From contig NC_064623.1 in the NCBI RefSeq assembly GCF_023898315.1, positions 13,095,140 through 13,159,139 of the forward strand: a stretch of DNA of 64,000 nt, read 5' to 3'. Below are positions 10,307 to 21,130 of the stretch, one piece after another. Source of the DNA: Schistocerca nitens (lineage: Eukaryota > Arthropoda > Insecta > Orthoptera > Acrididae). The notes below the pieces were generated by a model that made no database searches, was not told the DNA's origin, and saw only the letters and a program-made list of their open reading frames with translations. Positions within the stretch are counted from its first letter, which is position 1. The number at the start of each line of letters is the position of its first letter. The position numbers were made by a program, and so were the translations under genes.

Positions 10307-10467
10307 GCGCATGCGCAGAGCTGAATTCGTGTATGAGCAGCGCTTTCTCCCGCTTTCTGGCTACTCGAAGTAGGGCTGTTTGGTGTACGAGCAGTAGCAG
10401 CAAGCTGCCAGACGCTACCCGGAAAAATGTTTCTGGCGCAGCCAAGCTGCCAGATTCGCGCATGCGC
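10307..10467 (+). promoter_or_regulatory. CpG-rich promoter with two NRF-1-like palindromes
   Basis: The palindrome GCGCATGCGC occurs at 10307-10316 and 10458-10467, each followed by AGAGCTG. This is the consensus of the NRF-1 / ewg transcription-factor family. A further internal duplication (CAAGCTGCCAGA) occurs near 10402 and 10443. GC content is well above the surroundings. Its position just upstream of a candidate first exon makes it the probable promoter of the transposase gene; there is no clear TATA box. Confidence 0.55.
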
Positions 10468-10595
10468 AGAGCTGTGTGAGTTGGAGTGGGGGCAGACTCC
10501 ACGTGCGTGCGTGTTCACTGTCCATTCCCTTGCATGCTGTTGTGGCGACAGGTCTGCTCTCTTGCTGTTTGCACTTCATCGTCGTGAATTGTAAG

Positions 10596-10693
10596 GTAAG
10601 CATTTTATTTATTTATTCTCATATGAAGTCACCTTTATTAGGAGTGTGAAGGACTTGACTGAACGTGAAATTTATTGATACTGTTTATTCCAG
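10596..10693 (+). other. Candidate 5'-UTR intron of the Harbinger transposase gene
   Basis: Donor AAG/GTAAGC at 10596 and acceptor TTTATTCCAG ending at 10693; the transposase ATG follows immediately. The 98-nt length is typical of small insect introns. Confidence 0.6.
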
Positions 10694-11899
10694 ATGTCCA
10701 GCGAATCTGAGACAGATTTTCTGTGGAGCGACGAGGAGCTGGAAATGTTACAACCTCAAAAAAGACAGAGGATTGAAAATTATGTGGAGGATGTGGTGCC
10801 ACAATATAATGACAGGGAATTTGTAGAGCATTTTCGGGTGCGGCGTCACGTGGCAGATGACCTTTGCGAAAGGTTTAGGAATTCCAGATTCTACAATTAT
10901 CAGGCAGGGGGAAATGGGAAACTGCTCCCACTGCAGCATATATTGATCTTTTTGTGGTTCGCTGGCCACGAAGCTGCAGGTTTCAGGGATGTAGCAGATA
11001 GATTTAACATTTGTATTTCTTCTCTGCGATGCGTTATTCAGAGAGTTACAAACTTTATTAGTGATTTGGGAAGAGAGGTTATAAAGTGGCCGTCCGCCGA
11101 AGAAAGAGGAGCGATTGAGGCCCATTTCCGGGGAAATGGATTGCCTGGTGCGATTGGGGCAATCGACGGTTCCCACATTAGGATTGATAGACCTCGGAAA
11201 GATCCCCAGTCCTATATGAATAGGAAGAATTATTTTTCTATTCAGCTTCAAGTAGTTTGTGATCAAAATCGACGGATTAGGGACTTATTCGTCGGCTATC
11301 CGGGCTCTGTACACGACGGGAGGGTTTTCAGGACGTCCACACTCTACCACACAATCGAAGAAAAGTGTGGAGATTTTCATATTCTGGGTGACAGTGCCTA
11401 TCCCTGCACCAGAAATTTGTTAACACCCTTTAGAAATACAGGGAATATGTCCAGAGTGCAATGTGAATTCAATAGGGCACTCTCAAAAAACAGGTGCGTT
11501 GTGGAACATTGCTTTGGCCTGTTGAAGCAGCGTTTCAGACAGTTGTATCATCTGAAATTGAGGAGTGCTAGAGAGATGGCGCACTTCATCCGAGCGTGCT
11601 GTGTGCTACACAATCTCGCCGTGGAAGATAACTTGGAGTTAGAAGATAACGAAGGTCCATACAGCAATAACTGTATCATTTCATTGTTTTACTACATTTT
11701 CAATAATTTTGTAAACGCTACCGACATAAGCTGAATATACAAATAACTTCTAATTCTTTTGTGTGTATTTACGTATATGATCCTCACAGGTGAAGAAGAT
11801 GATGCACCGGCTGAAGAACGAGTAGTCGGCTTCTACAACAGGGATGACAGAAGTGGCATTGCAAAGAGAAATATGATTGCAGCACAGTTGCAAATGTAA
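10694..11899 (+). CDS. PIF/Harbinger-type transposase (HARBI1-like), two coding exons
   Basis: DDE transposase for cut-and-paste movement of a PIF/Harbinger element. Unspliced, the frame runs 346 codons to 11734, but its end is unlike the family. Joining 10694-11654 to 11790-11899 (acceptor CCTCACAG) keeps frame and gives 356 residues ending DRSGIAKRNMIAAQLQM, the expected basic C-terminus of this family; the donor GAAG/GTCCAT is weak. Catalytic residues are all present: D158 (AIDGSHI), D233 (LGDSAYP) and E271 (VVEHCFGLLKQRF), plus GYPGSVHDGR at 201-210 and the CCVLHN motif near 302. Residues 30-130 are the helix-turn-helix-bearing N-terminal region. No internal stop or frameshift, so it may be young or under constraint. 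The SANT/Myb partner gene usual in Harbinger elements was not found. Confidence 0.9.
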
Positions 11900-12039
11900 A
11901 AGCAGCACCAGATGCCCCATCACCAACATACTACAACAAATGTAAGTGAAACCATATCGGATAAAATTATATCTTCTGATTAACAGCTTTAGTTACTACA
12001 AATTTGACGGTTTGATGTTCAGTGTCTAAGAATTTCATT

Positions 12040-12960
12040 CATTCATTCTTTATTGATCAACAAATGTTGTGTTCAGAGAGTACTACATGATATGGCACAA
12101 GTCATACTTCTGAAGCATTTAAAAAATACACAACACCAAATAAATACACCTACACTTACACAATTGTATGGGAATTATAGATTACAGGATACAGTATTAG
12201 TACATTCAAAAGTTGTTTGCAATTAAGGTCAAAAAGGCCTAATTAAAATTTGTGTATAAATTTAAAATCAAATTCAGTACAGATAAGCATTACACAATGT
12301 ATACAGTAGTTATGATTTGCTGGATAAATATAAGTACATACAAATAGATGAACTTTGACAGTTGTTTAGGCCATATTGAAATTTACATTTTGAAGGTAAA
12401 TTATAGTAGAGAAAGATAAGTGTGCAAATACATTACATAAAAAAATAGCATTCAAAATAGTCATGTTACAAAAACAGTATTTTAATAATACTGACAAGCC
12501 TTATTTTAAAATGTGCTGGGTTTTTGTGTTTAGTGGTAGATGATAATAAAGTTTAATCCCCATACATTTTACACTATCAGCTATATGCTGAAAGGAAAGG
12601 GTAAACTGTGTCAGCAAGTATTTCCCTCTAGTGTCTTGCTGGTGGTAGTCCAGATTCTGCTTCAGGCTGCCAATATTTAGCTTGGTAAAGCTTAGTATCT
12701 CCAATCTATACTGGCATGGAAGTATAAGAATATCTAGTTTTTGGAATACTTGTTTACATGAGTCTCCCTGCTTTTTAAATAACACCATCCTGACAGCTTT
12801 ATTTTGGAGCTTAAATATTTTATTGGACTCAGAACTGTGGCCACAGAATATGAGGCCATATGTTAGGATTTAGTGCAAGAGCATGGTAAACTGATGTTAG
12901 GATATTTATACTCATCAGTTCCCTGACTGACAAAAGCATAACACATACTTTACTGAGGTA
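12040..12960 (-). pseudogene. LINE 3' fragment (CR1/Jockey-like C-terminus plus 3' UTR)
   Basis: The minus strand reads LTYGLIFCGHSSESNKIFKL, then QNKAVRMVLFKKQGDSCKQV and LDILILPCQYRLEILSF, ending near HIADSVKCMGIKLYYHLPLN. This is the region after the RT domain where LINEs carry (L)YG..FWG.S.....IFKLQK.A.R. The adjoining 12040-12500 is likely 3' UTR, ending near the CATTCATTCTTTATTGATC stretch. It lies inside the proposed 3' intron of the Harbinger gene, so it would have inserted there without harming the transcript. Confidence 0.7.
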
Positions 12961-12996
12961 GCAGTACATTTGATGTTTATTACTTTTCCCCTCCAG

Positions 12997-13146
12997 ATCA
13001 TACCAGTGATGTGGATGTTAGGATGTATTGTCACGGACTACAAGCAGGAGATCAAGGTGAAGGAAGTCAACTGCAGGCCATGGAGGAAGAATAAAGGGCT
13101 GTCCAAGAATAATCAACAGCTGAGGCATATAAAGGGAAGTTTTTTA
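12997..13146 (+). other. Candidate non-coding 3' exon of the Harbinger transcript
   Basis: A perfect donor (AAAT/GTAAGT) lies at 11942, 43 bases after the transposase stop, and a strong acceptor (TTTTCCCCTCCAG) ends at 12996. The exon starts ATCATACCAGTGATGTGG and contains AATAAA near 13090. It lies between two minus-strand LINE fragments and is not LINE-like. It might instead encode the end of a second small protein (frame reading TSDVDVRMYCHG). RNA evidence is needed to confirm. Confidence 0.35.
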
Positions 13147-13159
13147 TTTTTAATATAGA

Positions 13160-13920
13160 CCATATTAGTTTTTGAGCTTTAATTGCATTTGTTTCTTACC
13201 AAGTGAGATTGGTCGGTAATTTGACAGCATTTCTGTTTCTTGTGGAGAGGTATAACTTCAGCATATTTAAGCCAGCCCGGGAATGTTCCTGTAATAAGTG
13301 ATTGATTACACAAATAACTTTAGATATGACTAAGCTCACATGAACACTCGTTTATTAACTTTGTTGATGTGTTATTGTAAGCACTAGAATGGTTTGATTT
13401 CAAGGACGTTGATTCTATTTCTTTGGGTGAAGTGTAAATTTCATTTCACTGAGATTGCTTGTGTACACTGGTCTCGGATATTCCATTGTTTATCAGGGTT
13501 TCATTTACTTTTTGAGCTACTTGTTCCTCCTCCACTTCTCGTCCTACCTGTCTCTGATTTAACTGTATCCCATATTGTTTTTATTTTATTGCTGAATGTA
13601 TTTATCTTCTTTTCTTAATGCTGGTGTTTAGATTTCTGGATAACCTTCTTCAATGTTTTGCAGTAAATATTGTAATGAGCTGTAAGGCTAATAACCCATT
13701 TACTACTGGTTTTGTAATGTGGCTTACTTGCCTAGAATTGGCTATAAATATATTGTCAGTGGCTGTCTTAGCACATTTGTATACCCTAGTTGGGAAATTT
13801 ACAGTAGAAATTAAATTGAATGTCAATGTAACTGATTTCAGTGTTTTTCAGGACATGTATATTAAAATCACCAGCAACCACTAGTTCTTTGTGAGTTTTT
13901 TTTTAGATGTGTGATCATTA
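13160..13920 (-). pseudogene. LINE RT-start and linker fragment (CR1/Jockey-like)
   Basis: The minus strand reads TGTFPGWLKYAEVIPLHKK at about 13205-13290, the conserved approach to RT (FP..LK.A.V.PL.KKG). Further upstream on that strand (13390-13900), frames read like the EN-RT linker and a decayed endonuclease end (KPVVNGLLAL; KFPTRVYKCAKTATDN in pieces). Many stops are present. The piece is too far out of register with 12040-12960 to be one simple copy; it may be a rearranged or second copy. Confidence 0.6.
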
Positions 13921-14399
13921 GCTACAATGTTAGGAAGAGTGCCTGGGTCTCACACTAGGACATGTCACCCATAAACTAACTTACATGACGTAATTACACA
14001 ATGTTATGGATTTACATTTACTCACACCAAAATTAGTTGATGCAGTAGTTGTTTGAGTTTATTATAAATGATTTTACGAACCACATATGCCGTATTGTGT
14101 TAATCATTTCTTCAAATTGCATGCTTTGTCCTGTTTCCTTACTAAAGTCCTTATGAGCTCAACATCTTGTCATGCAAATGTTAGGGTGTTGGCTCATTGT
14201 TTTTACAGGTTGAAGCTGAGGGCATCAGATGTCGCATCTGTGAAGGGCAACGGAGGAGTAGTGATTATAAACTGTAATTTTGAACTGTGCATTTGGTGAT
14301 AATAGTTTCAGTGTAATTGTGACTTGTCTTTGTGTTTGTAGTTAAATTGTAATTGTGAACTGTGCATTTGAGTATATTATAAATTTTAATTGTATATTG
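13921..14399. other. No recognised feature
   Basis: AT-rich; a near-duplicate phrase (TTGTGAACTGTGCATTTG and TTTTGAACTGTGCATTTG near 14277 and 14352) shows a short local tandem duplication of about 75 bp. Confidence 0.4.
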
Positions 14400-14540
14400 T
14401 AACATCCCACCCTCCTCTGCCATCCTGATCTGGGTCTTCCATGGTTTCCCCAGATAGTGTCAGGCGAATGCCAGGATGGGTCCCTAAGTCCATGGCAGTT
14501 GTTCCAATACCCTTTGTATGCTTATTTATAATATTGGAAC
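14400..14540 (+). mobile_element. SINE fragment (orthopteran central-domain type)
   Basis: The stretch CATGGTTTCCCCAGATAGTG, then TCAGGCGAATGCCAGGATGG and GTCCCTAAG, resembles the conserved core of an abundant orthopteran SINE (CACGGTTTCCCTAA..C.GGCGAATGCCGGGATGGTTCC). The tRNA-like head is missing and the match is diverged, so this is an old truncated copy. Confidence 0.5.
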
Positions 14541-15650
14541 AATTAAAGTGTTAAAAAAAATGACTCAGCTTTTTTAATTCCTGTCATTTACCACCACTCA
14601 GTGACCTCATTTTATGCTTATAATCAGTATATTTTACAAATCAATGTTAAATGCCTATTTGCATTTGTTTTCCTGGTTTGACAATCAGTTAAACATTTTC
14701 TCAAAAGTAGTGTGCAACTTGTTTGGACCATACAAGGAGTGTAACTGATCAGACAGCAACTTGTACCAAACCAAACTCTAGATACCACACCTGCTAAATG
14801 ACATTCGCACTTGAATGAAAATGAATTAAGGAGTCAAGGTAAGTCATAGTATTACACATGCTGAGACATGTAAAGCATATTAACAAGAGAACTTTTCTGG
14901 CTTTTGGACAAATCATTTTTCAGAGCTATAGTCTATGTACTCACGTAATGCTGAAAAAACTGACTGAAATAAGTAAAAATAGCTGGTAACAGTATCAAGT
15001 CCATGCACGGTTACAGCAGAACTTATTGGACATGTAGTCTTTGTTGAGTCAAAGCATTCCACGCAGTAACGTGTGTGGTCTGTATAATGTTAATTTTTCA
15101 GGTCTGTCTGTCTTTTGAGGAATGAAATGGATCTCTGCACAGCAGCCATACTCTTGCTTTCATGGGGTGAATTATGCTGAGGTCCAGAAGTATAGGTGAC
15201 TCGGGCAGTTTGCAAGGGAAAGAGCAAATGATGTTGCGTTTGGATGTGCACATTAACTGTCAGTAATAAGAACAATGTCTGTCTCTGCTTCAACTTTACA
15301 ATAAACTACTATATAGTAGGTCAGTCCATTAATTTCAGAAACTTTTCCTGCTTGTCTATCACAGATTTCACTGAAATTTTATTGAACATTCACACGTCTC
15401 CCATGAACACTGATAAAGTTTAACATTTGTTGCAGCAATAGTGGCAGAGATACAGCCGCTCGCTTTACTCCATGTGCAGAGTGAATGTAAATTTATGGTG
15501 AATTTGAGATGTTACCTTGGGCAAAATTTTGTTGATGAAATGAAATTAGGCCATCTTGTACCACTTTATGCATTCTCATAAGAACAATAATGAAAAGAAT
15601 TTTACAAATCATATTCAGCCACAAAATTGCCCAGAAAATTTCAGAGTTTG

Positions 15651-15653
<3 letters not shown>
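14541..15653. other. No recognised feature
   Basis: AT-rich with scattered stops; the open frame at 15090-15293 (minus) has no recognisable motif. Confidence 0.45.

Positions 15654-15722
<69 letters not shown>
15654..15722. repeat. (TA)n microsatellite
   Basis: About 34 TA units, able to form a perfect hairpin. Confidence 0.97.
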
Positions 15723-15726
<4 letters not shown>

Positions 15727-16536
15727 AGGGACTAATGGTATGATGAACATGAAACTTGGTATGTAATCCAATAACACAAGGTTGTCAGGTATAAAGTTTT
15801 GTTTTTGTACCACTTTCCAGTATGGAATAAATTAAATGGAAAGTAGATTTGGTAAGTAGGTGAAAAATGTGGTCTTTTTGACCTGATTTTGCAAAAGAAC
15901 TGTTCTATTACTCTTTCCAAACTGGACTCATTAAAACACCATTGTTTTAACAAAAAAAAGACCAAAAAAGTTTTTGCTTACCCAATGTGAGCTATCAATG
16001 CTAAATAATTTGAATCATGGACATGCAAATTGTGGCACGGAAGAAATATAAACTTTGAATTTTTACATCTCATAGAGTAAACACGTGCTGATCATGAAAC
16101 TTAACATCCAATAGATCAGAATCAGGATGATTTGGGATACAAAATTTCAGTTACTTTTGTCTAATGATGTACAAATTCATCCACAAGATGATGATCTTTA
16201 TGAAATGATTAAAATGGGATACATTCCACACTTCATTTATAAATACAATTTTCTATTAAAGTGTCATAACTAATGTCCTTCTAACCAATGTCTTTTAAGC
16301 TCCCCCTGCCCCCAGACAGTGGGATTAATTTTCATCCAGGCCTAATACTGCTCCGTAAATTGAGGCAAAGTAGCCAGAAAAACCATGCTGCGAATAAAGT
16401 TTTATCTTTGGCTTCTTATAGCTTACTGATTAAAGTAATCATAAAACATGAAACTTTAGACTCAACAACTTTGCAATATAAGGTTACCCAGTATAAAATA
16501 TCATTCACATACTTCTTTCGAAATTTCTAAAACATC
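15723..16536. other. Unidentified AT-rich repeat-like sequence
   Basis: Contains phrases such as ATGAACATGAAACTTGGTAT and a comparable ATCATGAAACTTAACATCC downstream, spaced about 340 bp apart. The sequences near 19.4-20.1 kb carry similar phrases (CCAAGTTTCACATTCATC in inverse sense). This hints at a degenerate interspersed or tandem family that I cannot name. Confidence 0.3.
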
Positions 16537-16547
16537 AGTTCAAACTT

Positions 16548-18632
16548 GATGTTGTGGTCTTCAGTCCAGAGAAGGGTTTGATGCAGCTCTCCATGCTACT
16601 CTACCCTGTGCAAGCTTCTTCATCTCCCAATACGTACTGCAGCCCACATCCTCCATGTTTCACTTCCATACATGGCTACACTCCATACAAATACTTTCAG
16701 AAACGACTTCCTGACATTTAAATCTATACTCGATGTTAACAAATTTCTCTTCTTCAGAAACGCTTTCCTTGCCATTGCCAGTCTACATTTTATATCCTCT
16801 CTACTTCGACCATCATCAGTTATTTTGCTCCCCAAATAGCAAAACTCCTTTACTACTTTAAGTGTCTCATTTCCTAATCTAATTCCCTCAGCATCGCCTG
16901 ACTTAATTCGACTACATTCCATTATCCTCGTTTTGCTTTTGTTGATGTTCATCTTATACCCTCCTTTCAAGACACTGTCCATTCCGTTCAGCTGCTCTTC
17001 CAAGTCCTTTGCTGTCTCTGACAGAACTACAATGTCATCGGCGAACCTTAAAGTTTTTATTTCTTCTCCATGGATTTTAATACCTACTCCGAATTTTTAT
17101 TTTGTTTCCTTTACTGCTTCCTCAATATACAGATTGAATAACACGGGGAGAGGCTACAACCCTGTCTCACTCCCTTCCCAACCACTGCTTCCCTTTCATG
17201 TCCCTCGCCTCATAACTTCCACCTGGTTTCTTTACAAATTGTAAAAAGCCTTTCGCTCCCTGTATTTTACCCCTGCCACCTTCACAATTTGAAAGAGATT
17301 ATTCCAGTCAACATTGTCAAAACCTTTCTCTGTCTACAAATGCTAGGAACGTAGGTTTGGCTTTTTTTAATCTAGCTTCTAAGATAAGTCATAGGGTCAG
17401 TATTGCCTCACGTGTTCCCATATTTCTACAGAATCCAAACTGATCTTCCTTACCAGTTTTTCCATTTGTCGTCTGTACAGAATTCGTGTCAGTATTTTGC
17501 AGCCGTGACTTATTAAACTGACAGTTTGGTAATTTTCACATCTGTCAACACCTGATTTCTTTGGGATGGGAATTATTATATTCTTCTAGACGTCTGAGGG
17601 TATTTTGCCTGTCTCATACATTTTGTTCACCAGATGGTAGAGTTTTGTCAGGACTGGCTCTCCCAAGCCTGTCAGTAGTGCTAATGGAATGTTGTCTACT
17701 CCCGGGGCCTTGTTTCGACTTAGGTCTTTCAGTGCTCTGTCAATGTCTTGACGCAGTATCTTATCTCCCATTTCATCTTCATCTACATCCTCTTCTTTTT
17801 CCATAATATTGTCCTCAACATCGCCCTTGTATAGTCCCTCTATATAGTCCTTCCACCTTTCTGCTTTCCCTTCTTTGCTTAGAACTGGGTTTTCATCTGA
17901 GCCCTTGATATTCATACAAGTGGTTCTCTTTTCTCCAAAGGTCTCCTTAATTTTCCTGTAGGCAGTAGCTATGTTACCTGTCGATCTCATTTTTGAGACG
18001 TTTGTATTCCTTTTTGCCTGCTTCATTTACTGCATTTTTATATTTTCTCCTTTCATCAATGAAATTCAATATTTCTTCTGTCACCCGAGGATTTCTACTA
18101 GCCCTCGTCTTTTTACCTATTTGATCCTCTGCTGCCTTCACTACTTCATCCCTCAAAGCTATCCATTCTTCTTGTACCGTTTATCTTTCCCCCATTATTG
18201 TCAATTGTTCCTTTATGCTCTTCCTGAAACTCTCTACAACCTCTGGTTTAGTCGGTTTATCCAGGTCCCATCTCCTCAAATCCCACCTTTTTGTAGTTTC
18301 TTGAGTTTGACCACAATCTATTGGTTATGAACTGTAGATTAAGAGTCCACATCTGCCCCTGGAAATGTCTTACAATTTAAAACCTGGTTCCTAAATCTCT
18401 GTCTTACCATTATATAATCTATCTGATATCTTCTAGTATCTCCAGGGTTCTTCCATGTATACAACCTTCTTTCATGAATTTTGAACCAAGTGTTAGCTGT
18501 GATTAAGTTATGCTCTGCGCAAAATTCTACCAGGCGGCTTCCTCTTTCAATTCTTAGCCCCAATCCATATTCACGTACTATGTTTCCTTCTCTCCCTTTT
18601 CCTACTCTCGAATTCCAATCACCCATGACTAT
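16548..18632 (-). mobile_element. 5'-truncated LINE (RTE-like; EN and RT remnants) with 11-bp target duplication
   Basis: The exact 11-mer AGTTCAAACTT flanks the element at 16537-16547 and 18633-18643. Reading minus, the C-terminal half of an AP-like endonuclease comes first (MGDWNSRVGKGREGNIVREY; YTWKNPGDTRRYQIDYIMV, 18339-18626). Next come a linker (17974-18156), the RT start (KAPGVDNIPLALLTGLG, about 17650-17730), a broken RT middle, and the RT end plus YLGSKITDDGRSREDIKCRL and VAMYGSETW at 16640-17000. The region following SETW, intact in the sister copy at 59.7 kb, is deleted. Endonucleases of this type are often mis-annotated as craniofacial development protein 2-like. Frameshifts near 17210, 17340 and 17580 and the truncations make it inactive. 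Confidence 0.88.
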
Positions 18633-18643
18633 AGTTCAAACTT

Positions 18644-20235
18644 AATTTTTCTAAAAATTAAAATAAGTCACATTCAACTTGCTTTTAGAAAATTCTGGAC
18701 AAATTTGAGGGAATGAACCCAAATAACAGGCTAGATTTCAACAACCTGTTGACCATGTTCTGCTGTGTCTCATTGACGAGTGATATCTCACTGTATTGCA
18801 TTGGTCCGTGATGACATTGTTTAGAGATAATGCCGTGATCATATCTCACATGCTGTCTAGCATGGAAATGGCTGAAGCAAATAATCAGTAGTCTTGAGAC
18901 AATGAACAGAGGATTTCAGGTACTCAGCAAATGGCTTTGTAAATAGGCAGGTACCATACGGCTTTGGAACCTAAATTAAGAAAGCAGATTACAGGCTTGG
19001 GAATGTGGATGAAGAAACACACCCATGGCTGGTACTGCACAGCTATTGGGCCTGACCCCTATGGTGATGAGTTTGCTGATTCATATTCCTGAAATGGTAG
19101 TGAAAGCCTCACCATGGACCAGCGCTATATTGTGAGCTGTTACTTATCAACTTAAAAATAAAAACGACGTACAACTCTCAAATTTGTTGCTCATTTTCAG
19201 GTATTGTTAGCATACACTGAAAAATCGAGCATGATTTTCTGGCTGCTTGAAAGCATGCTCTTTCTGACTGTGATTAGTTCGAAAACCGGTGTGGAAAACA
19301 AATTTTCTGGAAGCTAATTGAATGTGATATATTTTTGTAATTTTTACAAAAATTAAGTTTGAATTGGTTTTGTAGAAATGTGGGTAGTATTACATGAATG
19401 ACATTTTATATTGGAAAACTTTACGTTCACAAGTTGTTGTTGTCCGCAGCTTCATGTTTATCCAGCCGTTAATCAACAAAATATCAAAAACCGAAGTTAA
19501 GACTTTATTCATAGTGCGATTTTTCCAGTTACTTTGCCCCAAATTTGTGTAGCATTGTTATCACATATTTGAAATTAAACCCATGAATCAGGGGAGGGGG
19601 CTCCTTCAAACATGTCTAGAATGAGACTAGTTTTGTAGCTTTAATAAAAACTGTGTTGGTAAAAGAAGTGTCAAATGAGTCCTATTTTCAGACCATTGGA
19701 AAGTAGTAGATGAATGAAATGTTGCTAGTGATATATTGTGTATTAATTTTCATGTTCAACATGTGTGTACTCGGAGATATAAGAATCCGAAGTTTACATT
19801 TTTTTCACATTGCATTTCCTGCGTCCAACTTTGATTTAATTTATCTAGCATTGATAGCCCACATTGGATAATGAAATAAGTTTTATAGAACACAGTTTTT
19901 TGCAAATTCAGGTCCAAAACATTACATTCTGACCACCTTACAAAATCTTCAACTTTTCACTTAATTTATTCAGCATTGGAAAAATGATACGTAAATGAAA
20001 CTGTATATTTGAGAACCTTACATTGTTAGGCTACGAGATACCAAGTTTCACATTCATCATACCTTCAGTCGCTGAGTTATTAAAAGTAAAACTCTGAATT
20101 TTTGGACAATTTTGCCTACGATTTTCTGCCTGAATATGGCTCGTAAAATTCATTTTATTATTATTTTTTTTTTTTTTAGATGAGATAATAAAGCTTGAAG
20201 ACCATTTAAAAACAGGTAGAAATTTCCTGAAGGTG
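18644..20235. other. Unidentified AT-rich repeat-like sequence
   Basis: No coding signal. Three loosely similar segments begin near 19380, 19700 and 19985, each with ATGAATGA/GTAAATGA, a GATAT..T(G/A)TAT run and a CATGTT/CATTCATC phrase. The spacing is about 290-310 bp, suggesting an old tandem arrangement. The 12-mer TTCAAACTTAAT near 18636 recurs in inverse near 19350. Confidence 0.3.
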
Positions 20236-20239
20236 CTCT

Positions 20240-20575
20240 GTGTAGGGTTACTTTATAAAGGACCTACTACGAAATTGTATCTCTGTTGCACATGCTTCTA
20301 AGTGCTACTCTAAGAAAAATTTATTAATGTCAAGATTCTTAAATTTAAAACTGTCGCAACTCCTCCTTTCTCCATATTTTGTCTACAGAAGTAAGAGGCT
20401 AACTTCAATTCTGTAAGGTTTCACATGTCTACTATACCAGTGGTCACATGATGTTCAGAGAGGTAGTTTATATCAACTAGGTTCAATGACTCTAATCCAT
20501 CAATGCACATAAGTAGTTCATTAATTTTACTTCTAAGCCCTCGAATATTTTGATGCACTGAAGATAGCTGGCATT
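20240..20575 (-). pseudogene. LINE endonuclease N-terminal fragment
   Basis: The minus strand reads VHQNIRGLRSKINELLMCID, then LESLNLVDINYLSEHHVTTG and later KLASYFCRQNMEKGGVA. This is the start of the APE-type endonuclease in CR1/Jockey-type LINEs (usual motifs NI.GLRSK...L...I, I.LSEHW, GGVAIY). Stops interrupt it. It lies to the left of the RT fragment at 20640, the wrong order for one minus-strand copy, so the two belong to different insertions or to a rearrangement. Confidence 0.75.
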
Positions 20576-20639
20576 TCACATTTACTGTGATGAAATTGGG
20601 TGGAAAAAAAATTATGCTGATTCCTGTAATGTGGCAGGA

Positions 20640-21130
20640 TTTTGCTGTTAGATTTCTTTCTGAAACTGAAGGTTTGTTTCAATCTTTATTTCTCTCAGCA
20701 CTTGACTTCATTCTGTCCTACCTATCTGATATCCCTTGTTGAGAGCACTCATCATTTCATGGGAATAAAGAGCTACCTGTGTTGCAGAAGAATGTTTTCT
20801 GAATCCGTGTTGGTTATGTATCTGTCATTTTCCGCAAGGTGATTCATGTTATAGTACAGTATATGCTCCAAAATCCAACTGCAAATTTAGTTCAGTGATA
20901 TGGGTCTGTAATTCAATGAGTTACTCCTATTTTCTTTCTTGAATATTGGTGTGACCTGTGCTGCTTTCCAGTCTTTAGGAACAGACCTTCCGTCAAGTGA
21001 GAGGTTGTATATGATTTCTAAGAAAGGTGCTATTGTATCTGCATACTCGGAAAGGAACATGACTGGTATACCACCTGGACCCGAAGACTTGCCTTTAAGT
21101 GATTTGAGTTGTTACGCAACACCTTAAATT
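20640..21130 (-). pseudogene. LINE reverse transcriptase N-terminal fragment
   Basis: The minus strand reads SSGPGGIPVMFLSEYADTIA, then PFLEIIYNLSLDGRSVPKDW and AAQVTPIFKKENRSNSLNYR, ending PISLN with stops beyond. This is the canonical RT entrance of Jockey/CR1-type LINEs (GPDGIP..LK..A..IAP.L..IFN.SL..G.VP.DWK.A.V.PIFKKG...NYRPISL). The catalytic FADD part is missing. Confidence 0.85.

Noticed and set aside
10120..10602. Several overlapping frames in the transposase promoter region
   Set aside because: CpG-rich non-coding sequence with few stops; frames overlap on both strands and have no motif.
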